From the NCBI RefSeq assembly GCF_016907925.1, contig NZ_JAFBCZ010000004.1:229796-293795 (forward strand): a stretch of 64,000 bases of DNA. Reading direction: 5' to 3'. Below, one piece after another: positions 25,290 through 35,220 of this stretch. The notes under the pieces are model-generated. The model saw only the letters and a program-made list of their open reading frames with translations. It was not told where the DNA came from and searched no databases. The translations under genes were made by a program, and so were the position numbers. This DNA is from Herpetosiphon giganteus (GTDB taxonomy: Bacteria; Chloroflexota; Chloroflexia; Chloroflexales; Herpetosiphonaceae). Within the stretch, counting starts at the first letter, position 1. Each line of letters opens with the position of its first letter.

Positions 25290-26810
25290 TTAAGCTTGCT
25301 CTGACGACAAGGCTGCAACTTCGGCAGCATCTTCTTCGGGGTTGACCCCGAACCAACGTGCATTCGAAACCCCAAGATCAATAGTCAAGCGCAACAACAT
25401 GCGCGAAACCGTGATTGCCGTAAACAAGCTGATGATAATCCCCAAGGCCAAGGTTAATGCAAAGCCTTGAATGATACTTACACCCAGCCCGTTACCCAAA
25501 ACATACAAGATAAAGCTTGTAATCAAGGTCGAGGCGTTGGAGTCGCGGATTGATGGCCATGCGTGGTTGAAGCCATCTTCAACTGCCCGTTCCAATGAGC
25601 GGCCACGGTGCAGTTCTTCTTTGATCCGTGCGAAAATCAACACGTTTGCGTCAACAGCCAAGCTAATCGACAAAATGAAACCGGCGATCCCTGGCAAGGT
25701 CAAGGTGACCGGAACCAAGTTATAGACCGCAAATGAGAGCACAGTGTAGATAAGGAGCGCGATGTTGGCGATTAAGCCAGGCAAACGATAGTACATCAGC
25801 ATAAACAACATAACCGCGATCAAGCCAACCGCACCAGCAACTTTACTGGCTTCGATTGAATCGTTGCCAAGGGTTGCGCTAATGCTGCGGTTACTATCCT
25901 CGATCAAGGTTACGGGCAATGCGCCATATTTGAGTTGGTTTTGCAGCGCTTGGGCTTGCGAATTTTGCTCAGCAACGGTTGTGCCCGTCGAACCCATGGT
26001 AATGATCCCTTCGCCAGGCAAGGAACCATTGACTTGAGGACTCGAAATAACCCGGTTATCAACCACAATCGACATTGGCCGACCAACATTTTGGCTGGTA
26101 AAGCTAGAGATTTGGTTAGCCGAGTCTGAGCCGGTTTGGAAGCGGAAGAACACCGCTGGACGGCCAGCTTGATCAGTTGTCAAAGCAACCTGGCTGGTGT
26201 CGAGATCCGTCCCACGAGCAATCGTGGTATATGGCTGTTCACAAGGCCGCTCAGTCTGAGTTACTGGGGTCGTTGGAGCCAAATTGCTGGTTGGCGACAA
26301 CGGATTGGTGTTGCTCAAGCTATCGGTGGTGGTTACGCCACTGGTGCCAGTTACGCTGCTTGGCAACTGAACCGTGATTGGATAGCGCGGCGTAGCCGTG
26401 GTACATACTTCGGTCCCTTCGGGCAAATATTGACCTTGAGGATCAATAAATTCGAGGTTACCAGCACCTTTGAGTGCTTCCGAAGCTGCCGCAGGATCTT
26501 TGACCCCTGGCAATTCGACGACAATGCTATCGCCGTTCACAACTTGAACAACTGATTCGCTCACGCCAAGCCCGTTGACGCGACGTTCAATTACGCCAGC
26601 GGCATTTTCGAGTTTAGCGGTCAAATCTGCTTCGTTGGGGTCGGCGGGACGTAAAAAGATTTGCGAGCCGCCTTGTAGGTCGAGACCTAGGTGGGTTGAA
26701 ACATCGCGACCGGTCAGGCTTTGAAACGACTTGGGAAAGAAAACAATCCAAGATGCCAAAGCAACTACCACAATCGTCACGACGAGGGCACTAATTACTT
26801 GCTTACGCAC
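25290..26810 (-). CDS. secD: Protein translocase subunit SecD
   Basis: A 506-residue membrane protein. It has an N-terminal helix, GLDLQGGSQIFLRP (the D-L-x-G-G motif), the P1 periplasmic domain and the six-helix core with LTLPGIAGFILSISLAVDANVLIFARIKEELHRG. A threonine/serine-rich insert (about residues 150-190, TGTSGVTTTDSLSNTNPLSP) interrupts the periplasmic domain, consistent with other low-complexity linkers in this genome. The start is assigned to GTG at 26810, where the hydrophobic N-terminus begins and GGAGGC lies upstream. The 56 upstream in-frame codons do not look like SecD. Confidence 0.94.
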   Translation of the reverse strand: MRKQVISALVVTIVVVALASWIVFFPKSFQSLTGRDVSTHLGLDLQGGSQIFLRPADPNEADLTAKLENAAGVIERRVNGLGVSESVVQVVNGDSIVVELPGVKDPAAASEALKGAGNLEFIDPQGQYLPEGTEVCTTATPRYPITVQLPSSVTGTSGVTTTDSLSNTNPLSPTSNLAPTTPVTQTERPCEQPYTTIARGTDLDTSQVALTTDQAGRPAVFFRFQTGSDSANQISSFTSQNVGRPMSIVVDNRVISSPQVNGSLPGEGIITMGSTGTTVAEQNSQAQALQNQLKYGALPVTLIEDSNRSISATLGNDSIEASKVAGAVGLIAVMLFMLMYYRLPGLIANIALLIYTVLSFAVYNLVPVTLTLPGIAGFILSISLAVDANVLIFARIKEELHRGRSLERAVEDGFNHAWPSIRDSNASTLITSFILYVLGNGLGVSIIQGFALTLALGIIISLFTAITVSRMLLRLTIDLGVSNARWFGVNPEEDAAEVAALSSEQA

Positions 26811-26964
26811 GACGAACGCTGCCTCCGTGTTTGGTGAGGGATGGGCGTGGCGAGGAATACAGCCCACCCAGAGATACCTAAAGAAACTCCCATCGCAACA
26901 GCGCATTATAGGCGCGATACCCAGTCGCGTCAAACGCCCTACCACATTATGACGAGTTAAATCA

Positions 26965-26999
26965 ATCTCGTCTGCACCCAAAGAGCACAGACGAGATTA
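26965..26999 (-). terminator. Hairpin between secD and carboxypeptidase genes
   Basis: AATCTCGTCTG (26965-26975) pairs perfectly with 26989-26999. It lies upstream of secD and downstream of the carboxypeptidase stop, so it may end that transcript. The T run is weak. Confidence 0.55.
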
Positions 27000-27053
27000 A
27001 GCCCAAAATACATTCGGCTAGCTGGAATGGTTGATTACGTTAATCACGGCTTG

Positions 27054-27163
27054 ATGCCCTCACCCACTAGCCCCCTATCCCATTCGATGGCCGAGGGGAA
27101 ACCACGCAACCCGTGCTCCCCTCGCCCGCGTTCAGTGGGCGAGGGGCTGGGGGTGAGGGCATG
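27054..27163. repeat. CCCTCACC-family inverted repeat
   Basis: Arms TGCCCTCACCC and GGGGGTGAGGGCA bracket inner copies of CCCCTCGCCCGCGTTCAGTG. It is the same family as 23959-24172, in the 384-base gap upstream of secD. Nothing else was found in that gap besides the 26965 hairpin. Confidence 0.65.
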
Positions 27164-27194
27164 TACGCATTGCCAATCCCATGAACTGTTACAC

Positions 27195-29084
27195 TTAGCG
27201 TTGGGTAACGCTGACGTTATCCACGGCGGCTTCTACCAAACTGGCGCTGCTTGCATCGGAAGCCTCGAACACAAGCCGGACTGATTGGCCAGCATAGCTA
27301 TTCAAGCTCACGTTGGCGATCGTCCAAGCTGCATCAACATCGCTGGCACTGCCCAATTTTTCAAAGACTTTGACCGTGCCTGAGTTAGTTACAACCGAGA
27401 CGCGGAAGTAATCGGCGCTGCTGGCGTTCGAACCATGAGCCAAGTAGTAGCTGAAACTCAGGCTCAAATTACCAGAGCTTGGCAGGGTGAAGGCTGGCGA
27501 ACGCACCGACGAAGCACCACCATCAAGGTCGTAGGCTCCTGCTGAGCTACCAGCCAAACGGCCAGTTACCAAGTCGTTGCTGCCATTGACGGTTGTGCCA
27601 AGTTGTTTGGCTCCGCTGCTATCGGTTGCTTCTGGATCGCCGCGTTCCCATGCGCCAGTTGTTGCCGTATCGGTGCTATTTGGGTTAACTGTCCAACCTT
27701 TGTTGGTTTCAAAATCGTCGCTAAACACAGTAACCACTGGGCCAGGTGTTGCGGTTGGGCCAGGTGTTGCGGTTGGGTCGGGGGTTGCGGTTGGCGTGCC
27801 ACCACCGCAATATTGGGTTTCTTTGCCAATCGCGCGGTAGGGACAATCGGTTTGTTCCAACAGATATAAGACCGATTCGCGGTTGCGGCTGGTTTCACGA
27901 GTAATCACTTCATCAGGTGGGTAAAAACCTGGGCTGGCGCTGGTTGGATACATTTCAAAGGTGTAGGCAAAAATCCGATGCACACCATAAGCCCAATCTT
28001 CATACGTACCATCGGCAACATACAAATCGCTTGCTTGCTGAGGCGTATAGCCATTGCTCGAAGCCATCGTGCGGCCAAGCGCAGCCATGGCATCATAATC
28101 ATCGCGCACCATATCGCTAGGATACGAATCGTAGGTGTAGCCATAGGGCCACAGCACCAACTCGCTATAGGTGTGGAATGAAATCGAGGTTTTAATTTGT
28201 TGCTTGCCACCAACCACCCGACTCGCCACAAAGTTGCGAATTGCTTGGGTTTCTGGCGCAGAGAAGGCACTGGCCCCGCGATAAGTATCGCTCGAGGTTG
28301 AGCCACTCGAGCCGCCACAGCAGCCCCATTTGTAGCTATAGTTGCGGTTGAGGTCGATGCCTACATATGACGAGCCGCTGTTTGGTTGGCGATTTTTGCG
28401 CCAGCTACGATAGCTGCCACTTGCCACGTCGTATTCGCTGCCATCAGGATTCAAGCTGAAAACAATGTAAATTTCGCGATTATTGACGATATTGGTAATG
28501 CGATTGTCGAGGCCATAGTTATCGACCAATAAGTGCAGCAGATACAAGGTCATTTCGACGGTCAAGTGCTCGCGGGCGTGGTGTTGTCCAATGAACAAGG
28601 CTTCTGGCTCGTTCTCGTCGGTGCCAACATTATCGCTAATTTTTACCGCAATCAAATCGCGATTTTCATATGAGCGGCCAATGCTAAAGCGGCTCACGAT
28701 GTTTGGCTTGCTGGCAACTACCGCTGCAACGTTGGTGGTCATCTCAGCATAGTTGTGGTAGGCCGCATCAGCCCCTGGAAAATCCTTCAATTCAGGCAGT
28801 TCGACCAACTTAAAGCCCAAACGCTCAATCGCAGCAGCTTCTTCGGCGTTCGCCGTAATATCCAACACCTTGCCATGAACTGCATCAATGGAAGCACCGG
28901 TTGCGGCAATCGCATTGCGATCTTCGCGGGTGGTAACGCCTTCAAGATGATAGGCCCGCGCTTGATCAAGCGGCTCCGTTTGCTGAACTGGCTGCCGCGT
29001 TTGGCCTAAAGCACTGAGCGGAGCCATAAGACCTACCGTTAAAGCGAGTGAACCAACCAACCGAACGATGCGTGACGGCTTCAT
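27195..29084 (-). CDS. Secreted M14 zinc carboxypeptidase with C-terminal jelly-roll-like domain
   Basis: A 629-residue exported peptidase. A signal peptide occupies residues 1-27 ([20 protein letters not shown]). A propeptide-like region follows, then an M14 domain with the zinc ligands in GQHHAREH (H and E) and SISFHTYSE (H), arginine and asparagine in DLNRNY, and the catalytic glutamate in AYTFEMYP. A (PTATP)-type linker near residue 450 joins a beta-rich C-terminal domain ([12 protein letters not shown]..., AVDNVSV), common in secreted hydrolases. This fits a predatory or scavenging lifestyle. The start follows AGGAGGGTTC. Confidence 0.92.
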   Translation of the reverse strand: MKPSRIVRLVGSLALTVGLMAPLSALGQTRQPVQQTEPLDQARAYHLEGVTTREDRNAIAATGASIDAVHGKVLDITANAEEAAAIERLGFKLVELPELKDFPGADAAYHNYAEMTTNVAAVVASKPNIVSRFSIGRSYENRDLIAVKISDNVGTDENEPEALFIGQHHAREHLTVEMTLYLLHLLVDNYGLDNRITNIVNNREIYIVFSLNPDGSEYDVASGSYRSWRKNRQPNSGSSYVGIDLNRNYSYKWGCCGGSSGSTSSDTYRGASAFSAPETQAIRNFVASRVVGGKQQIKTSISFHTYSELVLWPYGYTYDSYPSDMVRDDYDAMAALGRTMASSNGYTPQQASDLYVADGTYEDWAYGVHRIFAYTFEMYPTSASPGFYPPDEVITRETSRNRESVLYLLEQTDCPYRAIGKETQYCGGGTPTATPDPTATPGPTATPGPVVTVFSDDFETNKGWTVNPNSTDTATTGAWERGDPEATDSSGAKQLGTTVNGSNDLVTGRLAGSSAGAYDLDGGASSVRSPAFTLPSSGNLSLSFSYYLAHGSNASSADYFRVSVVTNSGTVKVFEKLGSASDVDAAWTIANVSLNSYAGQSVRLVFEASDASSASLVEAAVDNVSVTQR

Positions 29085-29275
29085 GAACCCTCCTAGACAG
29101 ATAGGGATTGAACCAACCACACGAACAACCTTGTTCGCTCGATAGTGTCTGAACGCCACTAATTCGACACAGGTGTTGTTGTCACTAGGGAGTGGTGTCG
29201 CTTGATGGTTTGGGGTGGATAGGAAATATATTAAATGATCTTAATAAAAATGTCAAAAAAGTATTAATAAAAGTA

Positions 29276-29863
29276 TTAATCTTGGCGCAAGCCGCTGAGC
29301 AATTGTTCAAGCACAGCGATCGTTGCATCGAGCGCCTGTTGTGGTTCGGCTGCCTGGGCAATCCACAACACGGCCTCGTTCATTGCTCCCGAGAGTAAAT
29401 GCGTAGCAGCAGATACCGAAGCAGGCGCAATAATCCCGCTATCAGCTAATTGCTGAATTGACGACTCCAGCAGGCGCATTGAGTTTTCTGCATCAAGCTT
29501 GCGCCAGGCCTCCCAACCAAGAATTGCCGGGCCATCGAGCAAGCCAATCCGTTGAATATCGCGATCAAGGCTGGCGCTTAAAAATGCGCGACAGCCAACC
29601 AACAATTGCTGCCATGGATCGCTAATTGACGCGGTGGCGCTGATAATTCGTTGAGCCAAATCACGTTGAATTTCGGCCACCACTGCGCGAAACAAGCCCT
29701 CTTTGGAATCGAAATAGTGATACAGTGCGCCTCTGGTTACGCCCGCTACCTGCACAATTTGCTCGGTTGCAGCGTGGGCATAGCCATGTTCAGCAAATTG
29801 CGCCCGCGCCACCGCAATCAGTTTTGCCATCGTGGCCGCTCGTTGTTCCTGCTTGGTCGGCAT
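29276..29863 (-). CDS. TetR family transcriptional regulator
   Basis: A 195-residue repressor-type protein. The N-terminal helix-turn-helix reads '[43 protein letters not shown]', the standard TetR signature; the rest is the ligand-binding helical domain. The ATG at 29863 follows AGGAGCTTGCTA; the 41 upstream codons pass through the operator region and are not coding. It is divergent from the VOC gene, with two identical-core palindromes between them, so it probably controls both. The ligand is unknown. Confidence 0.92.
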   Translation of the reverse strand: MPTKQEQRAATMAKLIAVARAQFAEHGYAHAATEQIVQVAGVTRGALYHYFDSKEGLFRAVVAEIQRDLAQRIISATASISDPWQQLLVGCRAFLSASLDRDIQRIGLLDGPAILGWEAWRKLDAENSMRLLESSIQQLADSGIIAPASVSAATHLLSGAMNEAVLWIAQAAEPQQALDATIAVLEQLLSGLRQD

Positions 29864-29879
29864 TAGCAAGCTCCTGCTA

Positions 29880-29908
29880 TTGACAAACATACAGCATGTA
29901 TGTATAGT
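29880..29908 (+). promoter_or_regulatory. Promoter of the VOC gene
   Basis: TTGACA (29880-29885) and TATAGT (29903-29908) are 17 bases apart. The first TetR operator fills the spacer, a layout in which bound repressor blocks polymerase. Confidence 0.75.
29887..29903. promoter_or_regulatory. TetR operator 1
   Basis: ACATACA-GCA-TGTATGT is a perfect seven-base inverted repeat with a three-base centre, lying between the -35 and -10 of the VOC promoter. Confidence 0.75.
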
Positions 29909-29917
29909 GCTTACAAA

Positions 29918-29940
29918 GAAACATACAGATTGTATGTTTC
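29918..29940. promoter_or_regulatory. TetR operator 2
   Basis: GAAACATACA-GAT-TGTATGTTTC is a perfect ten-base inverted repeat with the same ACATACA core as operator 1. Its centre is 34 bases from that of operator 1, and it is placed to block both divergent transcripts. Confidence 0.75.
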
Positions 29941-29969
29941 TTGCAAAGTATAGTGGATTAGGAGTGAGT

Positions 29970-30392
29970 ATGCAACTTAGCAGCATGTATCCAGTGATAG
30001 CGACCGATCGAATTGCCGAAACCGCAGCTTTCTATATCCAGCACTTTGGCTTTACATCAGCCTTTGAATCGGATTGGTATGTGAGTTTGCGCCACGCTAC
30101 TGCCCAGCACTACGAGCTTGCAGTGCTCGACTATAGCCATGCCAGTGTACCCGTGGCTGGCCAACGCCCAACAACAGGCTTGCTGCTAAATTTCGAGGTT
30201 GAGAATGTAGATGAGCTGTATGCACAATTAATCACCGGCGCAGGCCTGCCAGTGCTGCTTGATCTACGCAGCGAGGAATGGGGCCAACGCCATTTTATTA
30301 CTGCCGACCCCAATGGAGTGCTGATTGATGTGATTACGAATATTCCAGCCTCTGAAGCTTATGCAGCCCAATATACTGGCGAGCATGAATAA
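29970..30392 (+). CDS. VOC family protein (glyoxalase/bleomycin-resistance fold)
   Basis: A 140-residue protein with the paired beta-alpha-beta-beta-beta modules of the vicinal-oxygen-chelate superfamily: '[35 protein letters not shown]' at the start and '[14 protein letters not shown]' near the end. Members act as glyoxalases, dioxygenases or drug-binding resistance proteins. Which applies here is not visible. The start follows AGGAGTGAGT. Control by the divergent TetR protein suggests a response to a small toxic molecule. Confidence 0.87.
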   Translation: MQLSSMYPVIATDRIAETAAFYIQHFGFTSAFESDWYVSLRHATAQHYELAVLDYSHASVPVAGQRPTTGLLLNFEVENVDELYAQLITGAGLPVLLDLRSEEWGQRHFITADPNGVLIDVITNIPASEAYAAQYTGEHE

Positions 30393-30393
30393 T

Positions 30394-30444
30394 AAGCCCC
30401 TCACCCCAACCCCTCTCCCACTGAACGCGGGCGAGGGGCTTTTT
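30394..30444. repeat. CCCCTCACCCC half-element with hairpin
   Basis: A half-copy of the family at 23959: CCCCTCACCCCAACCCCTC, then CACTGAACGCGGGCGAGGGG, then CTTTTT. The inner part folds as CCCCTC..GAGGGG with a T run, so it may double as a terminator for the VOC gene, whose stop is one base away. Confidence 0.6.
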
Positions 30445-30562
30445 CATCCATCATCCATCATCCATCATCCATCATCCATCATCCATCATCCATCATCCAT
30501 CATCCATCATCCATCATCCATCATCCATCATCCTTCATCCTTCATCCATCATCCTTCATCCT
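30445..30562. repeat. Heptanucleotide tandem array (CATCATC)n
   Basis: Roughly 12-13 identical copies of a 7-bp unit (CATCATC) run from 30445 to about 30533, followed by variants with CATCCTT units to 30562. Other words follow to 30640: GTTCTATGCTCTCTGTTC and CTTTTGCCTTCATCCCTC. No gene was found. Because the unit is 7 bp, copy-number change would shift any frame through it. Confidence 0.9.
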
Positions 30563-30640
30563 TATGTTCTATGCTCTCTGTTCTTATTTTGATTTTTGCC
30601 TTCTGACTTTTGCCTTCATCCCTCATAATTCATCCTTGTA

Positions 30641-31687
30641 CTATGGTTTACATGGCAGAAACTCGATGCCACCATAGATTTGAGTTTGGGCCGATTGGCC
30701 ATCGCTGCCTTGGGCCAAAATATAATACTCAAAACCACCATAGCGTTGGCCCGACATCTCACGTGCCCCGCGAATTGTGCGGTTCCAGTTACCGCGCCCA
30801 TCGGGCTGCATCACTGTTGATTGCCAGCGGCTGGGGCCAGCGTGATAGTACAAGCTGACATCACCAGCGGGAAAATTCTCGACCGAAACGCTTATCGAAA
30901 CGCTATCAGGATAGGTACAATCAGCAACGTTGGTAAACTCATTGGTCGAAGCTGATGGTTCGCCAAATACTGGCGGCAAAATTGGCACTGGCGTGTCGGT
31001 CGCCGTTGGCGGCGCTGGCGTATCAGTTGCCGTTGGTGGCGCTGGCGTGTCGGTTGCCGTTGGTGGCGCTGGCGTATCAGTCGCCGTTGGTGGAATCAGT
31101 GTTTCGGTCGGCGGGATGACAGGCACATCCGTTGGCCGAACAGGCGTATTTGAAGGACGCACACGCGTTGGCGATGGCCGCACTGTGGCGCTGGCAATTG
31201 GACGGGTTGGAGTAGCCGTCAAGGTTGGTGAACTGGTTGGCGTTGCCGTGGGCGTAATTGTGGCCGTTGGCAGGCTAGTAGCACTGGGCAAGGCCGCGAT
31301 ACTAACAGCATTGCCTTGGCCAACCACAACCTCAGCAATCGCGACATCGCTCCATTGACCTTGGCTACTTTGGGCGCGAACCGCCAAACGATAGGCCGAG
31401 GCCTCACTTGCTTGCCAGTTGAAGGTTGCATAGCCAAATTGCGAGCCACGCATTGTTGGCTGTTGACTGCCCACAACTGCGCCGTTAACGCTTAATTCAA
31501 TGGTGCTCAAGCCCAATGGATGATAGCCATGAGCCAACACCTGAATTGCACCAAGCTCCAACGAGCTTCCGGTTAAAGGTGCGTCAATCCAAACTTGGGG
31601 CACAATTTGGGCTGGACTGGGCGCAGACGCTTGTTGTTGGCACGCGGCCAAGATACCAATGAGCAATAGTCCAAGCAATCGTTTCAT
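30641..31687 (-). CDS. Lipoprotein with PTATDTP-repeat linker
   Basis: A 348-residue predicted lipoprotein: a signal peptide with lipobox LLIGILAAC (cysteine near residue 16). An Ig-like N-terminal domain (about 30-120) follows, then a long Thr/Pro linker with four exact PPTATDTPA units. The C-terminal beta domain of about 100 residues (DCTYPDSVSISVSVENFPAGDVSLYYHAG) resembles domains found in Chloroflexota surface proteins. Its start overlaps the stop of the 775-residue gene by four bases, so the two are one operon. The function is unknown; surface display on the cell envelope is inferred. Confidence 0.8.
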   Translation of the reverse strand: MKRLLGLLLIGILAACQQQASAPSPAQIVPQVWIDAPLTGSSLELGAIQVLAHGYHPLGLSTIELSVNGAVVGSQQPTMRGSQFGYATFNWQASEASAYRLAVRAQSSQGQWSDVAIAEVVVGQGNAVSIAALPSATSLPTATITPTATPTSSPTLTATPTRPIASATVRPSPTRVRPSNTPVRPTDVPVIPPTETLIPPTATDTPAPPTATDTPAPPTATDTPAPPTATDTPVPILPPVFGEPSASTNEFTNVADCTYPDSVSISVSVENFPAGDVSLYYHAGPSRWQSTVMQPDGRGNWNRTIRGAREMSGQRYGGFEYYILAQGSDGQSAQTQIYGGIEFLPCKP

Positions 31688-34011
31688 GGTTGCACCGTTA
31701 GTTTCAGTGAAAAATCGCTCAGCTCGCTGCTACAACGCTGGTTCAGGTTGGCAAGTTGGCGCTCAGCTTGCAGCATAAAGCTTAATTTCGGGGCGCTTGC
31801 TTGGCCAAGTTGATCAAGCAACGCCTGATCAAGCGTGAGCTTAATCTCGCCACTCGCTGGCAAGCTTTGCCAAGCAATGGTTTGGGTTGCGCTGCCAAGC
31901 TGTAGGCTTGCGTTGGCGTTGCACGGCGCTGCATCTACTGGCTCACGCTCGCTGGTGCGATTAAAGGTTAATTCTAAGCTCGTCACTGTTTGATCAAGCC
32001 GTGGCAAAACAAAGCTCACAGTACCATCAAACCAGCTGGCAGTGTAGCGGCGGCAGCTCGTTTCAGCGACACTATAGCGTTGCAGCAACAACAAACTGCT
32101 GGCATACGGATAGGTTTGCGTGGTTTGTTGGCTTTGATTAATCGGCAACGCAGGGCAGTCAGCACCAACGGTTTCTTGGGCTAGGCCAGCGCCAAATTGA
32201 AATTGGCTTGGCAGCAGTTGATAGCTTCCAGCCGCCAATTTAAATGCTGGTAAACAAACCACTTCGCTATCCAGCGAAATCGCCAACCCACGATAGGCGC
32301 GCACACTCAAACATTCATCGGTTGCGCTTGGCGTAGTGCGCGGAGCCAAAAACAGCAAGCGTTGAGCAGCCGCAACTCTGGTTAATTCGAGCGGCGTTCC
32401 AGCCAAACGATCGCTCACTTGAAAGCCTTCAAGGTTGGCGTTAGCGCTACAATCTTGGCCCTCAGCAGTTGGAAAACAGGCTTGCTCGTTCCAATCCCAA
32501 ATTAATACCGTCGCGCCTGCCACCAGATTGGTGCTACAGGCAGTACGCCAAAAATCATCATTCTGCGGTGCAGCTTGCAGACATTCATCAAGCGTGGTGG
32601 TTAGGCGTAGGTTGGTTGGCGGAGCAATTGAACTCAGGGTTGGCAGCTGCTGAGTCGTGGTTGCTGTTTGCAATTGGCCTTGCACGCTGAATAAATCAGC
32701 ATCAAGCGCGATGGCTTGGGTTTGGCCCAAATTTAACGTTGTGCTGGTAGCGCCCAATAATTGCGGTTGGCTGCCATTCCAGCCCCAACATTCCAAATTC
32801 CAGCTTTGGCTGGCGCTAATTGCGCTCAGTGGCAAGGCACTAGCTAAATCGTAGCCGCCTGCAAGCGGCGCTAAAAAGCCTTGATTTGGCACGCGTTGCC
32901 AGGGGCCATTGGCTAGCGAACTATAGCAATAGACCTCGCTGGCCGCAGTTTTTGGGGTAAGAATCAGGCTCGCAAAGTGCGGCACTTGCAAACTTGAGCA
33001 GGTAGAATCAGCATTATTCAAGGCAACGACTGGGCTGGTTGCAGCGCCGGCTGGATTAAAAGCCACCACATAATAGAGCGTTTGGCCAAATGCTGCTGGC
33101 TCTTGCCAACGCTGAGGGCCAGAACCATTGGCGGCAACTGTTGCTACCAGATTAAATTGGCTTTGATCTGGCCCGGCGCGATAGATAAAAAAGCCATCGG
33201 CAGCGTCGGATTTGGGCGTAAAAACCAATTCGGTTGTGCAATTGCTGCTGCCAACCAAGGCCTCAGGCGCTAACGGCAAGCTAGCAGTGCCAAACCGCCG
33301 CTGCAAATCAAACCAGATTGTATTGGGATCGTAGGGCGTGGCAAGCGGCAGGCTGGCCAAATCTGCTGGCAAACTGGCTTGGTTTGGGCTTAGGCTGGTC
33401 GTATTGCTGATTGGCGTGAACTGGCCAGCAAGCTGAACGGTGATCAATTGGTCACGACCCAAAGGCTGATTGACTGGCAAATCGCCAAGCTGTGGGTTGA
33501 GCTTCAAGAGGGTTTGGGGTTCGATGCCAAAGGCTTTGCCAAGGCTTTCGAGGCTTTCGCCCGCCGATTGTTGTACTTGAAAGGTAACGACTGGTTCGTA
33601 GGGCAACACCGCATTCAGGCGTACAATTGCCGAGGTTGAGGGAATTTTGGTTGCATCGTTGGTGCGCGCCACCAAACTATGGTCGCCTAAACTGCGCGAT
33701 TGCCAAGCAAAAAGGCCTTCATATAAGGTCGCATTATTGGCAGCTTGCAGATCCCACGGCTGGCCATCGGCCCATAATTCGACATTCTCGATTGGCTCGC
33801 TGCCCCAAGAGCGCGAATGCACGGTGAGCACTTCGCCAACCGGAATCAGGCTCGCATTAAACGGATACTGAAGTTGGGTAAAGAGCGTTGGGGAGCTTGG
33901 CGCTAATTGATCAACCACTGGCCGTACCGCCAGCGCATAAGCGGTTAAGCCTAGCATCATCGCCAAACTAACCAGCGCAATAATTAAAATTCCAGCACGT
34001 CGGCTCATCAT
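31684..34011 (-). CDS. Large membrane-anchored surface protein with LysM-like segment
   Basis: A 775-residue protein with an uncleaved or cleaved N-terminal hydrophobic segment (residues about 7-28). An Ig-like domain follows (ASLIPVGEVLTVHSRSWGSEPIENVELWADG). A LysM-like segment lies near 150 (FQVQQSAGESLESLGKAFGIEPQTLLKLNPQL). Fn3-like or beta-sandwich regions follow, with scattered cysteines suggesting disulfides outside the cytoplasm. I do not recognise the whole architecture. GGGAGGTATGA precedes tandem ATG codons. It overlaps the lipoprotein gene by four bases. Confidence 0.75.
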   Translation of the reverse strand: MMSRRAGILIIALVSLAMMLGLTAYALAVRPVVDQLAPSSPTLFTQLQYPFNASLIPVGEVLTVHSRSWGSEPIENVELWADGQPWDLQAANNATLYEGLFAWQSRSLGDHSLVARTNDATKIPSTSAIVRLNAVLPYEPVVTFQVQQSAGESLESLGKAFGIEPQTLLKLNPQLGDLPVNQPLGRDQLITVQLAGQFTPISNTTSLSPNQASLPADLASLPLATPYDPNTIWFDLQRRFGTASLPLAPEALVGSSNCTTELVFTPKSDAADGFFIYRAGPDQSQFNLVATVAANGSGPQRWQEPAAFGQTLYYVVAFNPAGAATSPVVALNNADSTCSSLQVPHFASLILTPKTAASEVYCYSSLANGPWQRVPNQGFLAPLAGGYDLASALPLSAISASQSWNLECWGWNGSQPQLLGATSTTLNLGQTQAIALDADLFSVQGQLQTATTTQQLPTLSSIAPPTNLRLTTTLDECLQAAPQNDDFWRTACSTNLVAGATVLIWDWNEQACFPTAEGQDCSANANLEGFQVSDRLAGTPLELTRVAAAQRLLFLAPRTTPSATDECLSVRAYRGLAISLDSEVVCLPAFKLAAGSYQLLPSQFQFGAGLAQETVGADCPALPINQSQQTTQTYPYASSLLLLQRYSVAETSCRRYTASWFDGTVSFVLPRLDQTVTSLELTFNRTSEREPVDAAPCNANASLQLGSATQTIAWQSLPASGEIKLTLDQALLDQLGQASAPKLSFMLQAERQLANLNQRCSSELSDFSLKLTVQP

Positions 34012-34453
34012 TCATACCTCCCGTTGTAGTCCAACAAATGCTGCACTAGCAACGGTTATGTGTAAAGACGCTGGTCTGGTCGCGAGGTTCAATAGCGCCG
34101 AATCACCAACTGGCAATCCAGCGCGTGGCCTTTACGGTGCATTGCTCAATCTGGCTGTTAAAGGTCGTTAATTAAGCATGCCTATGTCACTTTAAGCTAT
34201 TGACGAATCGTTGCTGCTGGTTATTTCCCACTCAAGCCGCCAAATAAACGCCCTTTCAGTCCGACCGCCAATCGAGGATTGATAATAGTTATGGTAAAGT
34301 TTTGCTGGCATTGTACCAATACTCTTGCAGGCGTGGAAGATCAGATTCATGCCAATTTCCTCACTGTTTTGCACCAGCCCCAAGCCATCGAGTATCATAT
34401 TTGGGTAATCAACGACAACCAATGCTCACTCTTGGCACGATAGGATTTTTGCA
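34012..34453. other. Intergenic region without recognised content
   Basis: This 442-base gap lies between divergent genes (the surface-protein operon and trmD). A 76-codon minus-strand open frame (34192-34422) has no recognisable motif and is not called. No repeat of the families seen elsewhere occurs here. Promoters for both directions must lie in it, but no clear consensus was found. Confidence 0.5.
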
Positions 34454-35203
34454 ATGCGCTTTGATATTTTGACCTTGTTTCCGGCCATGTTTACTGGCCC
34501 GCTGACTGAAAGCATTTTAAAACGAGCAGCCCAAGCAGAATTATTGCAATTTCAGCTGCACGATATTCGCGATTATGCCACCGACAAACACAAGATGGTC
34601 GACGATTCGCCAACTGGCGGCGGCGCAGGCATGGTGATGAAGCCAGGCCCGTTGGCGCTCTGCACCGAAGCGGTTTTGGCCGCCGATCCAAATCCTGCAC
34701 CAGTGGTCTTGATGACTCCCAGTGGGCGGGTATTTAACCAAAATATGGCGCGCGAATGGGCCAAATTGCCACGCTTGGTGCTCGTTTGTGGCCATTACGA
34801 AGGCATCGACGAACGCTATATCGAACGCTATGTGACCGATCAAGTGTCGCTTGGCGATTTTGTGTTAACTGGCGGCGAGCTAGCAGCGATGACGATTGTT
34901 GATGCAGTTGGCAGGCTCGTGCCCGAAGTGCTCGACCCTGAGTCGCTGGCCCACGAAAGCCACGACGATGGGCTTTTGGAGTATCCGCACTATACCAAGC
35001 CTGCCGATTGGAATGGTGTAGCAGTGCCGCCGATTTTGCTCAGCGGGCATCACGCCAATATTGCCAAATGGCGACACGAGCAACGCTTGCGCCGCACGCT
35101 GGAGCGCCGCCCCGATATGCTGCGCCATGCCACGCTCTCCAAAAAAGACCGCCAATTGCTCAAAGAGTGGGGGTGGCAAGAAAAGGCAGAAGGCAGAAAA
35201 TAA
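34454..35203 (+). CDS. trmD: tRNA (guanine-N1)-methyltransferase
   Basis: TrmD methylates G37 of tRNAs reading codons that start with C or pair next to G, preventing frameshifts. The 249-residue protein begins [13 protein letters not shown] and carries the trefoil-knot SAM site: [13 protein letters not shown] near residue 55, [13 protein letters not shown] near 115 and [15 protein letters not shown] near 135. AGGATTTTTGCA precedes the ATG. It stands alone rather than with rpsP, rimM and rplS. The last six codons (EKAEGRK) and the stop come from a GCAGAAG-type repeat, so the C-terminus has been altered by the repeat. Confidence 0.95.
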   Translation: MRFDILTLFPAMFTGPLTESILKRAAQAELLQFQLHDIRDYATDKHKMVDDSPTGGGAGMVMKPGPLALCTEAVLAADPNPAPVVLMTPSGRVFNQNMAREWAKLPRLVLVCGHYEGIDERYIERYVTDQVSLGDFVLTGGELAAMTIVDAVGRLVPEVLDPESLAHESHDDGLLEYPHYTKPADWNGVAVPPILLSGHHANIAKWRHEQRLRRTLERRPDMLRHATLSKKDRQLLKEWGWQEKAEGRK

Positions 35204-35220
35204 ACAGCAGAAGTCTAGAG

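Noticed and set aside
30445..30562. Heptamer array considered as a CRISPR array
   Set aside because: The units are 7 bp with no spacers and no cas genes.
34192..34422. A 76-codon minus-strand frame before trmD
   Set aside because: No ribosome-binding site, no recognisable motif, and the sequence does not look protein-like.
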